This document shows, one piece after another, positions 1 through 7,528 of a DNA stretch of 46,675 bases. Source of the stretch: Chloroflexota bacterium (GTDB lineage: Bacteria; Chloroflexota; Anaerolineae; DTLA01); contig JADBJK010000001.1 of the NCBI GenBank assembly GCA_014874485.1, forward strand, positions 1 through 46,675, in the 5' to 3' direction. The position numbers were made by a program, and so were the translations under genes. The stretch's first letter is position 1. Each line of letters begins with the position of its first letter. The notes beneath the pieces are model-generated. The model was not told the origin of the DNA. It ran no database searches and saw only the letters and a program-made list of their open reading frames with translations.

Positions 1-749
1 CCCGCCTCCCTGCCCAGCTTGAGAATGCCCTTGCGGGCCAGATCGTCAATGGGCAGGGCCACCAGGAGCAGGTCATCCGGCTCGGCGGCCTCGAAGGCCG
101 CGGTCATGGCCAGGTTGGCCGCTGCTTCGGCCTTGGCCGCCTGCGAGGCGCTGGGATCATTCATCACCCGCAGGCTCTGGTAGCTGTCCCAAGCCGTCCA
201 GCCCCAGTCAACGACCTTCAGGGCAATCATGCCTCCGGCAATGAGAATGGGGATAATGGGCAGGTGGCCATCATCATCTATGTAGGTCAGCGGGTTGTTA
301 CGTCCGTAAGAGTAGCGATTCAGCGCCTGGGGGTTCCCCGGCTCCGGCACCAGGGTGTCGGGCTGGGTGAAGCGGCCCAGGGCGGGGTCATACCATCTGG
401 CGTTGTAAAAGTACAGCCCGATTTTACTCTCTTCCCGCTGACCTGTAAAGCGGTAGGGGGTGGGGAGTTCGGTTGTGCTGCGCCGCGCGCCCCACGGGAA
501 GTAGCGCTGGGTTGCCGTGTTGGGGCTGGTGGTGTTGGTGGCGGAGCCCAGGTGGTCGCCGTAGATGTGGGTAACGCCGTCGGATGTCCGCATGGCGACG
601 CGGCGGCCCGCGAAGTAGTAGTACTTCGTCTCCGCCAGGCCGGTCTTCTCGTACCAGTTGCCGATGTAGTAGGTACCGGTGCCGCTGAAGTCCGCCTTCA
701 CCCGATTGCCATCGCCCTCGTAGACGAGAGCAAGACAGCTATCGCCCAC
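1..749 (-). CDS. Rhs repeat-associated core/C-terminal fragment (partial)
   Basis: The minus strand encodes the end of an Rhs/YD-repeat polypeptide: a stretch with IYGDHLGSA, then the Rhs core signature YRFTGQREESKIGLYFYNARWYDPALGRF, split here as YRFTGQREES and ARWYDPALGRF, followed by NRYSYGRNNPLTYID. After the core comes a divergent, hydrophobic and then Ala-rich tail, as expected for a variable C-terminal region. The C-terminus lies beyond position 1. Upstream the frame is closed by a stop at 789-791 and there is no proper N-terminal Rhs barrel. The first possible start is a GTG at 749, immediately after the stop of the small membrane protein gene. It is therefore a displaced cassette or a decayed gene rather than a full Rhs. 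Rhs proteins normally enclose and deliver a C-terminal toxin; whether this fragment is expressed is unknown. Confidence 0.75.
   Translation of the reverse strand, partial: MGDSCLALVYEGDGNRVKADFSGTGTYYIGNWYEKTGLAETKYYYFAGRRVAMRTSDGVTHIYGDHLGSATNTTSPNTATQRYFPWGARRSTTELPTPYRFTGQREESKIGLYFYNARWYDPALGRFTQPDTLVPEPGNPQALNRYSYGRNNPLTYIDDDGHLPIIPILIAGGMIALKVVDWGWTAWDSYQSLRVMNDPSASQAAKAEAAANLAMTAAFEAAEPDDLLLVALPIDDLARKGILKLGREA
319..490 (-). repeat. Rhs core repeat, long copy A
   Basis: About 172 bp nearly identical to 37039-37210, with roughly a dozen scattered substitutions by eye. The repeat lies within Rhs core coding sequence and could be a substrate for homologous recombination between cassettes. 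Confidence 0.85.
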
Positions 750-750
750 C

Positions 751-1128
751 TCATCTGCGTCGCCGCTCTCGCCGGTTGGCCCACTCCGTTAGAATAAACC
801 AAAACACGGTGGCAACTGCAAAGACCAAGAAAACAAGGGCAGGTCGTAAGTGAAACTCCACACCAAAAACCATAAGCAGAGGCCCACCTACTAACCAAAT
901 CAACCCCAGTAGTTGCATCCCTCCATCTCCCAGGTCGATCAGACCGTCCCTCCTGGGATTGCCGCAAAGCCAAGCTACAAACCGAGGTGGACGGAAAATG
1001 ACGGACCGATGCCCACCGCTTCGTTGGATCACGTATCCTCCAAGCCAAAGAGCGATGCCTATGCCCAGAAAGCCCACCAGTTGCCAGAAGTCCCGTCCCA
1101 TCTTCTCCTCCCATTCTCCCCCTACCAT
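751..1128 (-). CDS. Small membrane protein, possible Rhs immunity partner
   Basis: This encodes 125 residues with three hydrophobic segments (about residues 14-36, 73-92 and 96-116) and a basic Arg-rich C-terminus. Its ATG overlaps the stop of the preceding Rhs C-terminal gene by 7 bp, which suggests translational coupling. An alternative start at the internal Met10 has a GGGAGGAG motif only a few bases before it. I do not recognise a family. Position directly behind an Rhs C-terminal region is where immunity genes usually sit, so an immunity role is the favoured inference, but there is no sequence match behind it. It could also be an unrelated integral membrane protein. Confidence 0.55.
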   Translation of the reverse strand: MVGGEWEEKMGRDFWQLVGFLGIGIALWLGGYVIQRSGGHRSVIFRPPRFVAWLCGNPRRDGLIDLGDGGMQLLGLIWLVGGPLLMVFGVEFHLRPALVFLVFAVATVFWFILTEWANRRERRRR

Positions 1129-2039
1129 GGTATTGGCCCACCGACAGGCACATAAATGATTTCTGTGCTCCCGGTAGATGAGGTAGGAGGAGAAATGATA
1201 GGTTCCACCAAGGTCGGCAATGTGTTGGCGGCAAAGCTGCCACCTGCTGAACGGACTAAGGTTCCCAGCCCTAGCCGCACATCTTCCCAGAGGATTTGCC
1301 GGCTGATCTCCTTGTAGAACCGAGGGGCAACCATCCTGGCTCCTGCCAGGTCCACGCTAGCGCGCAAAGCGTTCGCAGTATAGGGGCCAGCAACAGCCCC
1401 TCCAACAGCTCCGGCCCCGGCATTGATAGCTGCATCTCGGATACTCAATGGTTGTCCGTGGACCACCTGGGTGAGGGCGTATTGCGCCACGTTTGCCGCA
1501 GCTCCCAGAGCCACCGCCCCTACCGCATTGACAGCCACGACAGGCGTAAGGGCCCCAGCGACGAATCCTACGCCAGTCGCTACCGCAAAGCTCTTAACGT
1601 TAAACTCCTGTCCGGTCAGCGCCACCGATGCGATATAGCCTAACCCGCTGGCCGCAGCCCCAATGAGCCCGGGCACGAGCAAAGCAACGAAGGCGATGTG
1701 TCCATCGGGGTCCACGTAGGCCACTGGGTTGTTGCGGGCGTAAGTATAGCGATTCAGGAACTGCGGGGCAAGGACCGTCGGCGTGCTAGGGGCCTGGGCT
1801 TCAGGCTGCAGGCGTGCCCGCTGGATCTGGTTCCACTGCTCCAGAATCCTGGGGTTGGCGTAGGACACGACCAGAGGTAAGTACGGCGTAGGGTCCTTGC
1901 CTGCGCTCTGTACCACCGTGTCGGCCTGCACGAACCGCCCCAGCATAGGGTCGTACCAACGCGCGTTGTGAAAGTACAGGCCGATTTTACTCTCTTCCCG
2001 CTGGCCTGTAAAGCGGTAGGGGGTGCAGGGCAATTGCAT
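1122..2039 (-). CDS. Orphan Rhs core plus C-terminal region
   Basis: This encodes 305 residues. The first 110 or so are the end of an Rhs core: PYRFTGQREESKIGLYF, ARWYDPMLGRFVQADT, then NRYTYARNNPVAYVDPDGH, the usual boundary where variable C-terminal domains begin. The rest is a Gly/Ala-rich hydrophobic stretch (about residues 115-215) resembling pre-toxin segments, then about 90 residues ending in PVGGPIPW with no toxin motif I recognise. A complete Rhs protein is well over 1000 residues; here everything before the core is missing, so this is an orphan C-terminal cassette. The core segment differs from the other two Rhs fragments in the window by an insertion between VQADT and NRYTY. It overlaps the downstream small membrane protein gene. 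Confidence 0.75.
   Translation of the reverse strand: MQLPCTPYRFTGQREESKIGLYFHNARWYDPMLGRFVQADTVVQSAGKDPTPYLPLVVSYANPRILEQWNQIQRARLQPEAQAPSTPTVLAPQFLNRYTYARNNPVAYVDPDGHIAFVALLVPGLIGAAASGLGYIASVALTGQEFNVKSFAVATGVGFVAGALTPVVAVNAVGAVALGAAANVAQYALTQVVHGQPLSIRDAAINAGAGAVGGAVAGPYTANALRASVDLAGARMVAPRFYKEISRQILWEDVRLGLGTLVRSAGGSFAANTLPTLVEPIISPPTSSTGSTEIIYVPVGGPIPW
1948..2025 (-). repeat. Rhs core repeat, short copy B
   Basis: About 78 bp that match 37108-37185 at nearly every base. Both encode the Rhs core segment around YDPxLGRF to YRFTGQ. A longer version of the same repeat is at 319-490. Confidence 0.8.
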
Positions 2040-2371
2040 TTACTTCGTTGGCGGCCCATAGGCCCGGAATTCCGCACGTGCGTGGCGCGCGTCCCCCATG
2101 AAAGGGGCATGGAGAGCCGTGGAGTGGGGCGGTCCTCGGAAAACCGGACAAATGCAAGTGCCCTGACCGATGTGAGGTGGGCTTGACACTTGAGGGGATC
2201 ATGCTATCATCCTTGCTGAATCCGGCAGGGCGAACCTCCCCCTTACGCTCAACACTACAACGGTCGTCGGCCGGGCAGGGGCCCTGCATTCGGGTAACGT
2301 ACTGGTCATCGCAGCCGTCATCGCAGACAGGGCTCGACCTCGAGAATCATCCAGTAAGAGGAGGGGTTGCG
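2040..2371. other. Divergent intergenic region
   Basis: About 330 bp between the Rhs cassette on the minus strand and the SPFH gene on the plus strand. It contains the promoter at 2183-2210 and a leader of about 155 nt. The open frame running through part of it continues into the SPFH gene but lacks a ribosome binding site at its upstream start. I see no other gene. Confidence 0.6.
2183..2210 (+). promoter_or_regulatory. Sigma70-type promoter for the SPFH gene
   Basis: TTGACA at 2183-2188, a 16-nt spacer and TATCAT at 2205-2210. The -35 is a perfect consensus hexamer and the -10 matches at four to five positions. The next gene starts at 2372. Confidence 0.7.
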
Positions 2372-3433
2372 ATGATGCGGTTCCGACTGAGGCCGGTGCT
2401 GAGCGTGGTGGTGCTCTTGGTCATCGTGGGCGGTACTCTGTGGGCCTTCGGTGTGTGGGCGGCGTTGTGCGGGGTCGCAGCCGCAGCCACGGTCTTCTTC
2501 GCGTCGGCGCTCGCCTACACGGAGTTCTACGGCGACGCCTGGACCGCCATCCGCTACCACTGGAGTATCCTGGTAGGGACGACGCGCGGCTTCCACAAGA
2601 TTGAGGATGGCGCGACCTCGCTCCCCAGAGATGCCAGGGGGCCTGTGCTCGGGCCCAGGTTGGTTATCGTGGCCCCGTACAACGCCGTGGTGCTGGAACA
2701 AGGGTCCAGGCAGACGGCAATTCGGGGGCCGGAGGTGTTTCGGACGCGGCCTTTTGAGTTTGTGAAGCGCATCTACGACCTGCGGCCACGACAGCGGGCG
2801 ATGGAATTCCGGGATGTCCTGACCAAGGATGGGCTACTCACGGCGGTGGCGCTGTCGGCCACGTACAGCATCGCAATCGCCCCTGCGGTCAAAATCGGGC
2901 AGCGAAAGATGACGGCTTCAGACCGGGGCATCTTGCAGGCGATTGACATGCGCACGCCCGACTGGGAAGAGAGTGTTCGCAGCGCCATTGAGCGGAGTGT
3001 GCGCGATGTCGTCCGGGCGATGGAACTCTCCAACTTGATGGGAGTGCCCAATCTAGACGGCTTAGGACAGATCGTCCTGGAACAAGCGCGACAACGCCTA
3101 GTGCCATCGGGTATTCACCTAGATCAGTTGCGAATAGAGAGCGTACAGCCGACCTCCGACGTAACCGAAGCGAGCACTGACCTGTGGGTTGCGGCAGTGG
3201 AGCAGCAGATCCAGGCGATCCGCATGAGATCGTTGGCGAGTTGGGTTGATACCATGGCCAACGCCCTGAGCGCCGCCGCGCAGAAGGGTCTCTCGCAAGA
3301 AGCGCTATACAAAGAAGCGTGGTGCCGCGCCATTGAGCGCATGAGCAGGAACATCCCTGAGGGTCTCATCCTGGAGCCAGAAGTGGAGAAGTCCCTGATC
3401 ACATTGCGGAGATCGGCCGGTCTTGCACCGTAG
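2372..3433 (+). CDS. SPFH/band-7 domain membrane protein
   Basis: A 353-residue protein. Two adjacent hydrophobic segments (about residues 6-28 and 30-50) anchor it, followed by a band-7-like region. That region includes PRLVIVAPYNAVVLEQGSRQ, FEFVKRIYDLRPRQRAMEF, VLTKDGLLTAVALSATY and a charged helical region with ERSVRDVVRAMELSNLMG. These are typical of stomatin/prohibitin/HflK-like proteins, which oligomerise on membranes and often scaffold proteases or channels. I chose the ATG at 2372 because AGAGGAGGGG lies about 8 nt upstream; the reading frame is open further upstream but without a site. It ends 22 bp before the convergent small gene. A functional link with the ATPase genes that follow is only suggested by proximity. 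Confidence 0.8.
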   Translation: MMRFRLRPVLSVVVLLVIVGGTLWAFGVWAALCGVAAAATVFFASALAYTEFYGDAWTAIRYHWSILVGTTRGFHKIEDGATSLPRDARGPVLGPRLVIVAPYNAVVLEQGSRQTAIRGPEVFRTRPFEFVKRIYDLRPRQRAMEFRDVLTKDGLLTAVALSATYSIAIAPAVKIGQRKMTASDRGILQAIDMRTPDWEESVRSAIERSVRDVVRAMELSNLMGVPNLDGLGQIVLEQARQRLVPSGIHLDQLRIESVQPTSDVTEASTDLWVAAVEQQIQAIRMRSLASWVDTMANALSAAAQKGLSQEALYKEAWCRAIERMSRNIPEGLILEPEVEKSLITLRRSAGLAP

Positions 3434-3455
3434 AGGCACCTGTAGCCGGGCAGCA

Positions 3456-3707
3456 TCACCCCCCGTCCGGTGGGACGACGGCGCCCGTGGTGACGTCCAG
3501 GATTGGGTGCGGCGCGCGGATATCCAGTCGGACGTCCAGGGCCAGCGCGACCGCCTGGAGCGCCGCGACGAACCCCGCGCGGTATATCGCCACTTGCGAG
3601 GTGGGCAAGTGAACGGCCAGAGCAGCGTTGGCACTATCTATGGCGCGGAGCAGATTCCTGATATCTTCGCGGAAGAATACCTCGTGGCGGATAGTGGGTT
3701 GAGCCAT
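3456..3707 (-). CDS. Small hypothetical protein, 83 aa
   Basis: The ATG at 3707 is preceded by GGGAGG with 8-nt spacing, and a TTGACA/TAGAAC promoter lies upstream, so this is probably a real gene despite its size. The product is a soluble, mostly helical protein starting MAQPTIRHEVFF with an Ala-rich middle and a short Pro/Gly tail. No family recognised. It is transcribed divergently from the membrane-anchored ATPase at 3913 and convergently with the SPFH gene, so it may belong to either unit. Confidence 0.6.
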   Translation of the reverse strand: MAQPTIRHEVFFREDIRNLLRAIDSANAALAVHLPTSQVAIYRAGFVAALQAVALALDVRLDIRAPHPILDVTTGAVVPPDGG

Positions 3708-3754
3708 TTTGTACACCTCCCTATCGTCCTGGGGAACGGAATGAGTCGTCGCTC

Positions 3755-3792
3755 TAGTACATATGTTCTATTCATTTCCCGGACTTTGTCAA
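3755..3792 (-). promoter_or_regulatory. Promoter with overlapping palindrome
   Basis: Reading the minus strand, TTGACA occupies 3792-3787 and TAGAAC 3770-3765 with a 16-nt spacer. A 16-bp near-palindrome, TAGTACATATGTTCTA on the plus strand (3755-3770, 14 of 16 positions symmetric), covers the -10. It is placed like an operator. The regulator is unknown. Confidence 0.5.
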
Positions 3793-3843
3793 ATTCGGGG
3801 GCTGCATTGAAATCGCCACAAGGCACTGAACGAATGCACTCGC

Positions 3844-3872
3844 TTGCATTGTTCCCCACGCTCTGCTATAGT
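3844..3872 (+). promoter_or_regulatory. Extended -10 promoter for the ATPase operon
   Basis: TGCTATAGT gives an extended -10 with TATAGT at 3867-3872. TTGCAT at 3844-3849 stands 17 nt upstream as a weak -35. The start codon is 41 nt downstream. Confidence 0.55.
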
Positions 3873-3912
3873 TTTGGCCGAAGACAGCCTGGGCTGGGCA
3901 GGAGGCTGAGGC

Positions 3913-6294
3913 ATGATGGGAGACGCAGGGAAATCAGCCGCGAAGGCGAAGACCGCATGGCGCGGGCGCGTTGTTGCCTGGATCAAGGACAGATTGAAGC
4001 CCTTTTGCGACCATATCTCCAAGAACTGGTGCTCGCTTGTACTGTGTCTGTTGGCTTGGGGGCTCGCGATCTTAGTGAAAGTGGTGGGTGAAGCGTGGGG
4101 ATGGCCGGTGGGTTGCACGGCGGTCGCGGTTGGTGTGCTGGCAGCGTTTGGGCTGTTGCAGTGGGGGAAGTTCCTCCCAGCGGACTGGTTTCTGGTTTTT
4201 CTCCTCGTTGCAACCGTTGCCTTCTACTTTGTAGCCGTCGGCCATCAGGCAGAGGTACGAGACGACACCGGCCGCGAAGAGAAGTCCATCTACTTCGCGG
4301 GCAACATGCGGGAAAGTACCGCACTGCGAATCTCGTACCCGAAAGCGATACCGCTTGAGGGCGCGGACAGGCCGGGATGGCCTCTGTCCGTGTACTTCCA
4401 GCCGCCTATCGGTGAGTCCGGGGTGGGCGCAACCCAGCCATTCACGTGTATCGTATCTCTCACACCTGCACACCAGAATGTGATTGACTTCACAGACGAG
4501 GACGGCGTGCCACTACCCCCACGGATCACTGTGTCGCCTTACGGTGAGGCCGAACCATCTGCGTTGTACCTGCGCCAGAATGCAACATTCGCGCGGTCAT
4601 TCCCCGTTACCGTAACCGTCGCCCTTACTGTGCACCTCGCCAGCGGCCAGCCCGTTGCCCTCCGGGAGTCGGAGTCGCCGACATTGGAGTTTGCCCTGGA
4701 GGATGCGCGGACCGCTTGGCGGCGACATTTCCTCGCGTTGCTGCTTGGCCCGACGACCCCATTTGTTGCAGTTGCCAGCTCGGTGGTCGCCCTCGCAGTC
4801 TGGTGGTGGCAGGAGGAACAGAAGCGCCAGCGAGAGCGAGAAGAAGCGGAGCGCCAAAGCAGGTTACGTGAGATTGCTTCCGTGCGGGAACTTGTGGAAA
4901 AGTACCGTTCTGCCAAAGACGCGAAAGAAGCCCAGCAGCATTTGGAGCAGGCGGAGCGCGAACTGGACGAGGTCCGCAAGAAATACGAGGCGGTTCCAGA
5001 ACTGAAAGACGAACTGCGTCGGGCGACTGAAGCCGTGCGCCGGGAGCAGTTGGAGCACATTCGCACCACTGTGGCGAAGAATTGGGAAGAAGCACAGCGC
5101 CAGTACAATAAACTGAGAGCAGCGAAGGAAGTGGAGGAGTGGAAGGACGAGGCCCTTCTCTCGCTGTTCGCCAGTACCGGACAGTTGATCAGACTATTGA
5201 CCCCCAAGCCTCGCCCACCGGAGATTCCCGCCGTGGCTGCCTGGCTACAGTCAAAGGGATTGCAGTTCAACCCGTTTGGCCCCGAGAAGGCCGAGGACGA
5301 CCCGTACTTCCACCAGCGCTGCGTGGAACCTCCAGACTGGGACAGAATCAGCCGGTGTGCGCCCACGATCATTACAGGCGCGCCCGGCAGCGGTCGCACG
5401 GCGGCGCGGCTCTACCTGGCACGCTACTGCGAGGAGCACAGCCTCGTCTCCTCTGGGGGCGAGGCCGACACGCTTGTGGTTCCCGTGGAATGGCCATCGG
5501 GAGGTCCAGCCTCGGAGTCTGTCGTGGCCTGGCGTAAGGCTTTGGCAACCGCCATTGCGGAGGCCAATTTGAAGCAACTTGCCCAGAAGCCTGAGCTTCT
5601 TGACCGAACATCGTTTCACCAACAGCGGGCGTTGGCGGTGCTGTTCCGGCTGACCAGGGATGCTATTGGCGATCCTGGAGTGTACCTGGAGCGGCACGGG
5701 CTGAAGCAGAGCCAGGCGAAGGACATGGCTCGTCTTGTGGGACGATTGTCGCGATACGTTGACTTGCCGCCTTACGACGCGGAGAACAAAATCGTGCATC
5801 TCCTGGAGCAGGCGCGGCTGGCTCCGTTCTCCCGATATTTCGTCTGTATAGAGGTCCCTGATGGCGCAGCCGGCGGAGAGCCGAGTGCGGAACTAGAGGC
5901 CCACCTCCAGGCGCTAGGGGCGATGATGACCTCGTTCGCACAGGCCGCCGTCTTTCTCAAAGTCTTCATCCGGCCGGAATGGGCACATCTGCTTCAGACG
6001 CCCGATGGTGCGCCGCATGCGACGTTGACCTGGGTGGAGGCCCCCGTGAGGCAACTCCTTCATCAACGGCTCGCAGCCACAGGCCCAGCAGAGGACATCA
6101 GAAGCCTCTTCCCGAGTATAAAAGGCGACCTGGAAGGCCCACTCATCGCTGCTGCCCTCAAATCACCGGGCGCGCCGCGGGAACTCATCCGGCTCGGCAA
6201 TGCACTGGTGAAGGAAGACGCAACGCAGCCGCCACTCACCTGGGAGAAGGCCCACCAGTTGCTGGGAGCAGAAGGGGAGGGCAGCCATGAGTAG
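3913..6294 (+). CDS. Membrane-anchored coiled-coil P-loop ATPase
   Basis: A 793-residue multidomain protein. Three N-terminal membrane helices (about 40-58, 65-83, 91-109) are followed by an extracytoplasmic beta-rich domain of about 160 residues. A fourth helix (about 273-299) ends in WWWQEEQKRQ, then a charged coiled coil runs from 300 to 420. The cytoplasmic P-loop ATPase has Walker A GAPGSGRT at 489-496 and a candidate Walker B at FVCIEVPDG. The motif before Walker A, NPFGPEKAEDDPYF then VEPPDW, recurs in related form in the ATPase at 7521. SD AGGAGG lies 7 nt before the ATG. The design suggests a sensor with an outside domain coupled to an inside ATPase. No named family recognised. It overlaps the next gene by 8 nt. 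Confidence 0.75.
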   Translation: MMGDAGKSAAKAKTAWRGRVVAWIKDRLKPFCDHISKNWCSLVLCLLAWGLAILVKVVGEAWGWPVGCTAVAVGVLAAFGLLQWGKFLPADWFLVFLLVATVAFYFVAVGHQAEVRDDTGREEKSIYFAGNMRESTALRISYPKAIPLEGADRPGWPLSVYFQPPIGESGVGATQPFTCIVSLTPAHQNVIDFTDEDGVPLPPRITVSPYGEAEPSALYLRQNATFARSFPVTVTVALTVHLASGQPVALRESESPTLEFALEDARTAWRRHFLALLLGPTTPFVAVASSVVALAVWWWQEEQKRQREREEAERQSRLREIASVRELVEKYRSAKDAKEAQQHLEQAERELDEVRKKYEAVPELKDELRRATEAVRREQLEHIRTTVAKNWEEAQRQYNKLRAAKEVEEWKDEALLSLFASTGQLIRLLTPKPRPPEIPAVAAWLQSKGLQFNPFGPEKAEDDPYFHQRCVEPPDWDRISRCAPTIITGAPGSGRTAARLYLARYCEEHSLVSSGGEADTLVVPVEWPSGGPASESVVAWRKALATAIAEANLKQLAQKPELLDRTSFHQQRALAVLFRLTRDAIGDPGVYLERHGLKQSQAKDMARLVGRLSRYVDLPPYDAENKIVHLLEQARLAPFSRYFVCIEVPDGAAGGEPSAELEAHLQALGAMMTSFAQAAVFLKVFIRPEWAHLLQTPDGAPHATLTWVEAPVRQLLHQRLAATGPAEDIRSLFPSIKGDLEGPLIAAALKSPGAPRELIRLGNALVKEDATQPPLTWEKAHQLLGAEGEGSHE

Positions 6295-7528
6295 AGCCAG
6301 GGAAATGGGTGTCAATATACCCGATTACTCCCCGGACCTTTTCGTCAACCGCGAAGTGGCTATTCACCTCGTTGTGGAAAAGGTGCGGAACATCTCCGAA
6401 GGCAACCCCGAGCGCAAGCGGCTCATCGTCTTCTGGGGGTACCGCGGCGCAGGGAAGACCTGGCTCCTGCGACACCTCGCAGAGACAGTACTGCCCCAAA
6501 TACCCGGTGTCTGTCCAGTTTACATCAACCTTGAGAGGTTCACTAACGTTCCCGCAGACGACGCCATCCGGGAGATCGCGGGCAGCATTGGACAAGGCAT
6601 AGACCGGTACCGAAAGGCCGAACTTGGCGACACACTGTCCCTGCCCCCCGCGTTCGCGCCCGCCCATTGGCTCGTGAGGTATCTTGAAGGTGCACTCAAC
6701 ATGGCCTCTGCGACCGGCGTCCTTGTGCTCCTTGTGGACTTCGTGTACGAAGCCGCCCCCGAACTCCTGGACCTTCTAGAAAAGCACGTACTCGGCCCGC
6801 TGGTGGTCAACCCCCGGGTTGTCATCGTCATGGCCGGGCGAGGGCAACCCAACCTGTGGCGAAGCTTCACACTGCGCTCTCAGGTGGAGGACCACGAACT
6901 GAAGCCGTTTGCGCAACCCGACTACACTGAGGCTCAACTGCAGAAGCAGCGCCCGGCTGTCGCCCAACACGCTGCAGACATTCACAGCGCCACCCAGGGT
7001 TACCCCCTGGCCAACGTCATCATCCCGTACCCGCTGGGCCAGGCCACCGCGGACCAAATGCGGGAGATGATAGACCTGCTGCTGGAGCCCATCCAGAACC
7101 CGGACGGGTCCTGGCCCGTTGAGCGCCAGTACCTGGAGGCCCTGTGCGTCCTCCGAACGTTTGACGAGGAGCGAATCCCCGGGCTGCTGAATGCCTACGA
7201 TCCGAGCCTGGCCCCCACGGGCGGCTGGACCCTGGACAAGGCGAGCGAGATCCTGCGCCGGCTCATCCGGACGAATCTCGTGCGATGGAATTCCGAGCGG
7301 TCGGGCTGGTGGATCGTGGACCAGGCGATCCGCCACCTGCTTGAGGAGTACCTGCGGGTGGTGGATCCTAAGCGATGGCGACGCTGCCATGAAGCGGCGA
7401 TCACTCTGTACCGAGACTGGCTGAAGCGCTACCCCGAGGAACGGGAGCGGTGGGAAGAAGAGATCGCGTATCACAAAAGCCGCCTCTCGGGAGGCGGTCT
7501 CCGTAAGGATTCAGACTCACGTGAGTAG
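6287..7528 (+). CDS. AAA/STAND-type ATPase (paralogue 1)
   Basis: A 413-residue soluble ATPase. Walker A GYRGAGKT is at 51-58, Walker B VLVLLVDFV at about 145-153, and a sensor-1-like VVIVMAGRG at about 178. A helical C-terminal half with winged-helix character follows (ASEILRRLIRTNLVRWN, then WWIVDQAIRHLLEEYL). This resembles STAND/Orc-like ATPases, which act as nucleotide-dependent switches. It is closely related to the protein at 10449 over most of its length, at DNA level too. Its start overlaps the previous stop in ATGAGTAG with GGGGAGGG upstream; its own stop overlaps the next start in GTGAGTAG. A hairpin near its end corresponds to the terminator of the paralogue but lacks the T-run. 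Confidence 0.75.
   Translation: MSRAREMGVNIPDYSPDLFVNREVAIHLVVEKVRNISEGNPERKRLIVFWGYRGAGKTWLLRHLAETVLPQIPGVCPVYINLERFTNVPADDAIREIAGSIGQGIDRYRKAELGDTLSLPPAFAPAHWLVRYLEGALNMASATGVLVLLVDFVYEAAPELLDLLEKHVLGPLVVNPRVVIVMAGRGQPNLWRSFTLRSQVEDHELKPFAQPDYTEAQLQKQRPAVAQHAADIHSATQGYPLANVIIPYPLGQATADQMREMIDLLLEPIQNPDGSWPVERQYLEALCVLRTFDEERIPGLLNAYDPSLAPTGGWTLDKASEILRRLIRTNLVRWNSERSGWWIVDQAIRHLLEEYLRVVDPKRWRRCHEAAITLYRDWLKRYPEERERWEEEIAYHKSRLSGGGLRKDSDSRE

Noticed and set aside
264-797. 177-codon open frame on the plus strand
   Set aside because: Antisense to the Rhs core, which is identified by conserved motifs.
2177-2371. N-terminal extension of the SPFH protein
   Set aside because: It would start within the promoter and has no ribosome binding site; the ATG at 2372 has a strong one.
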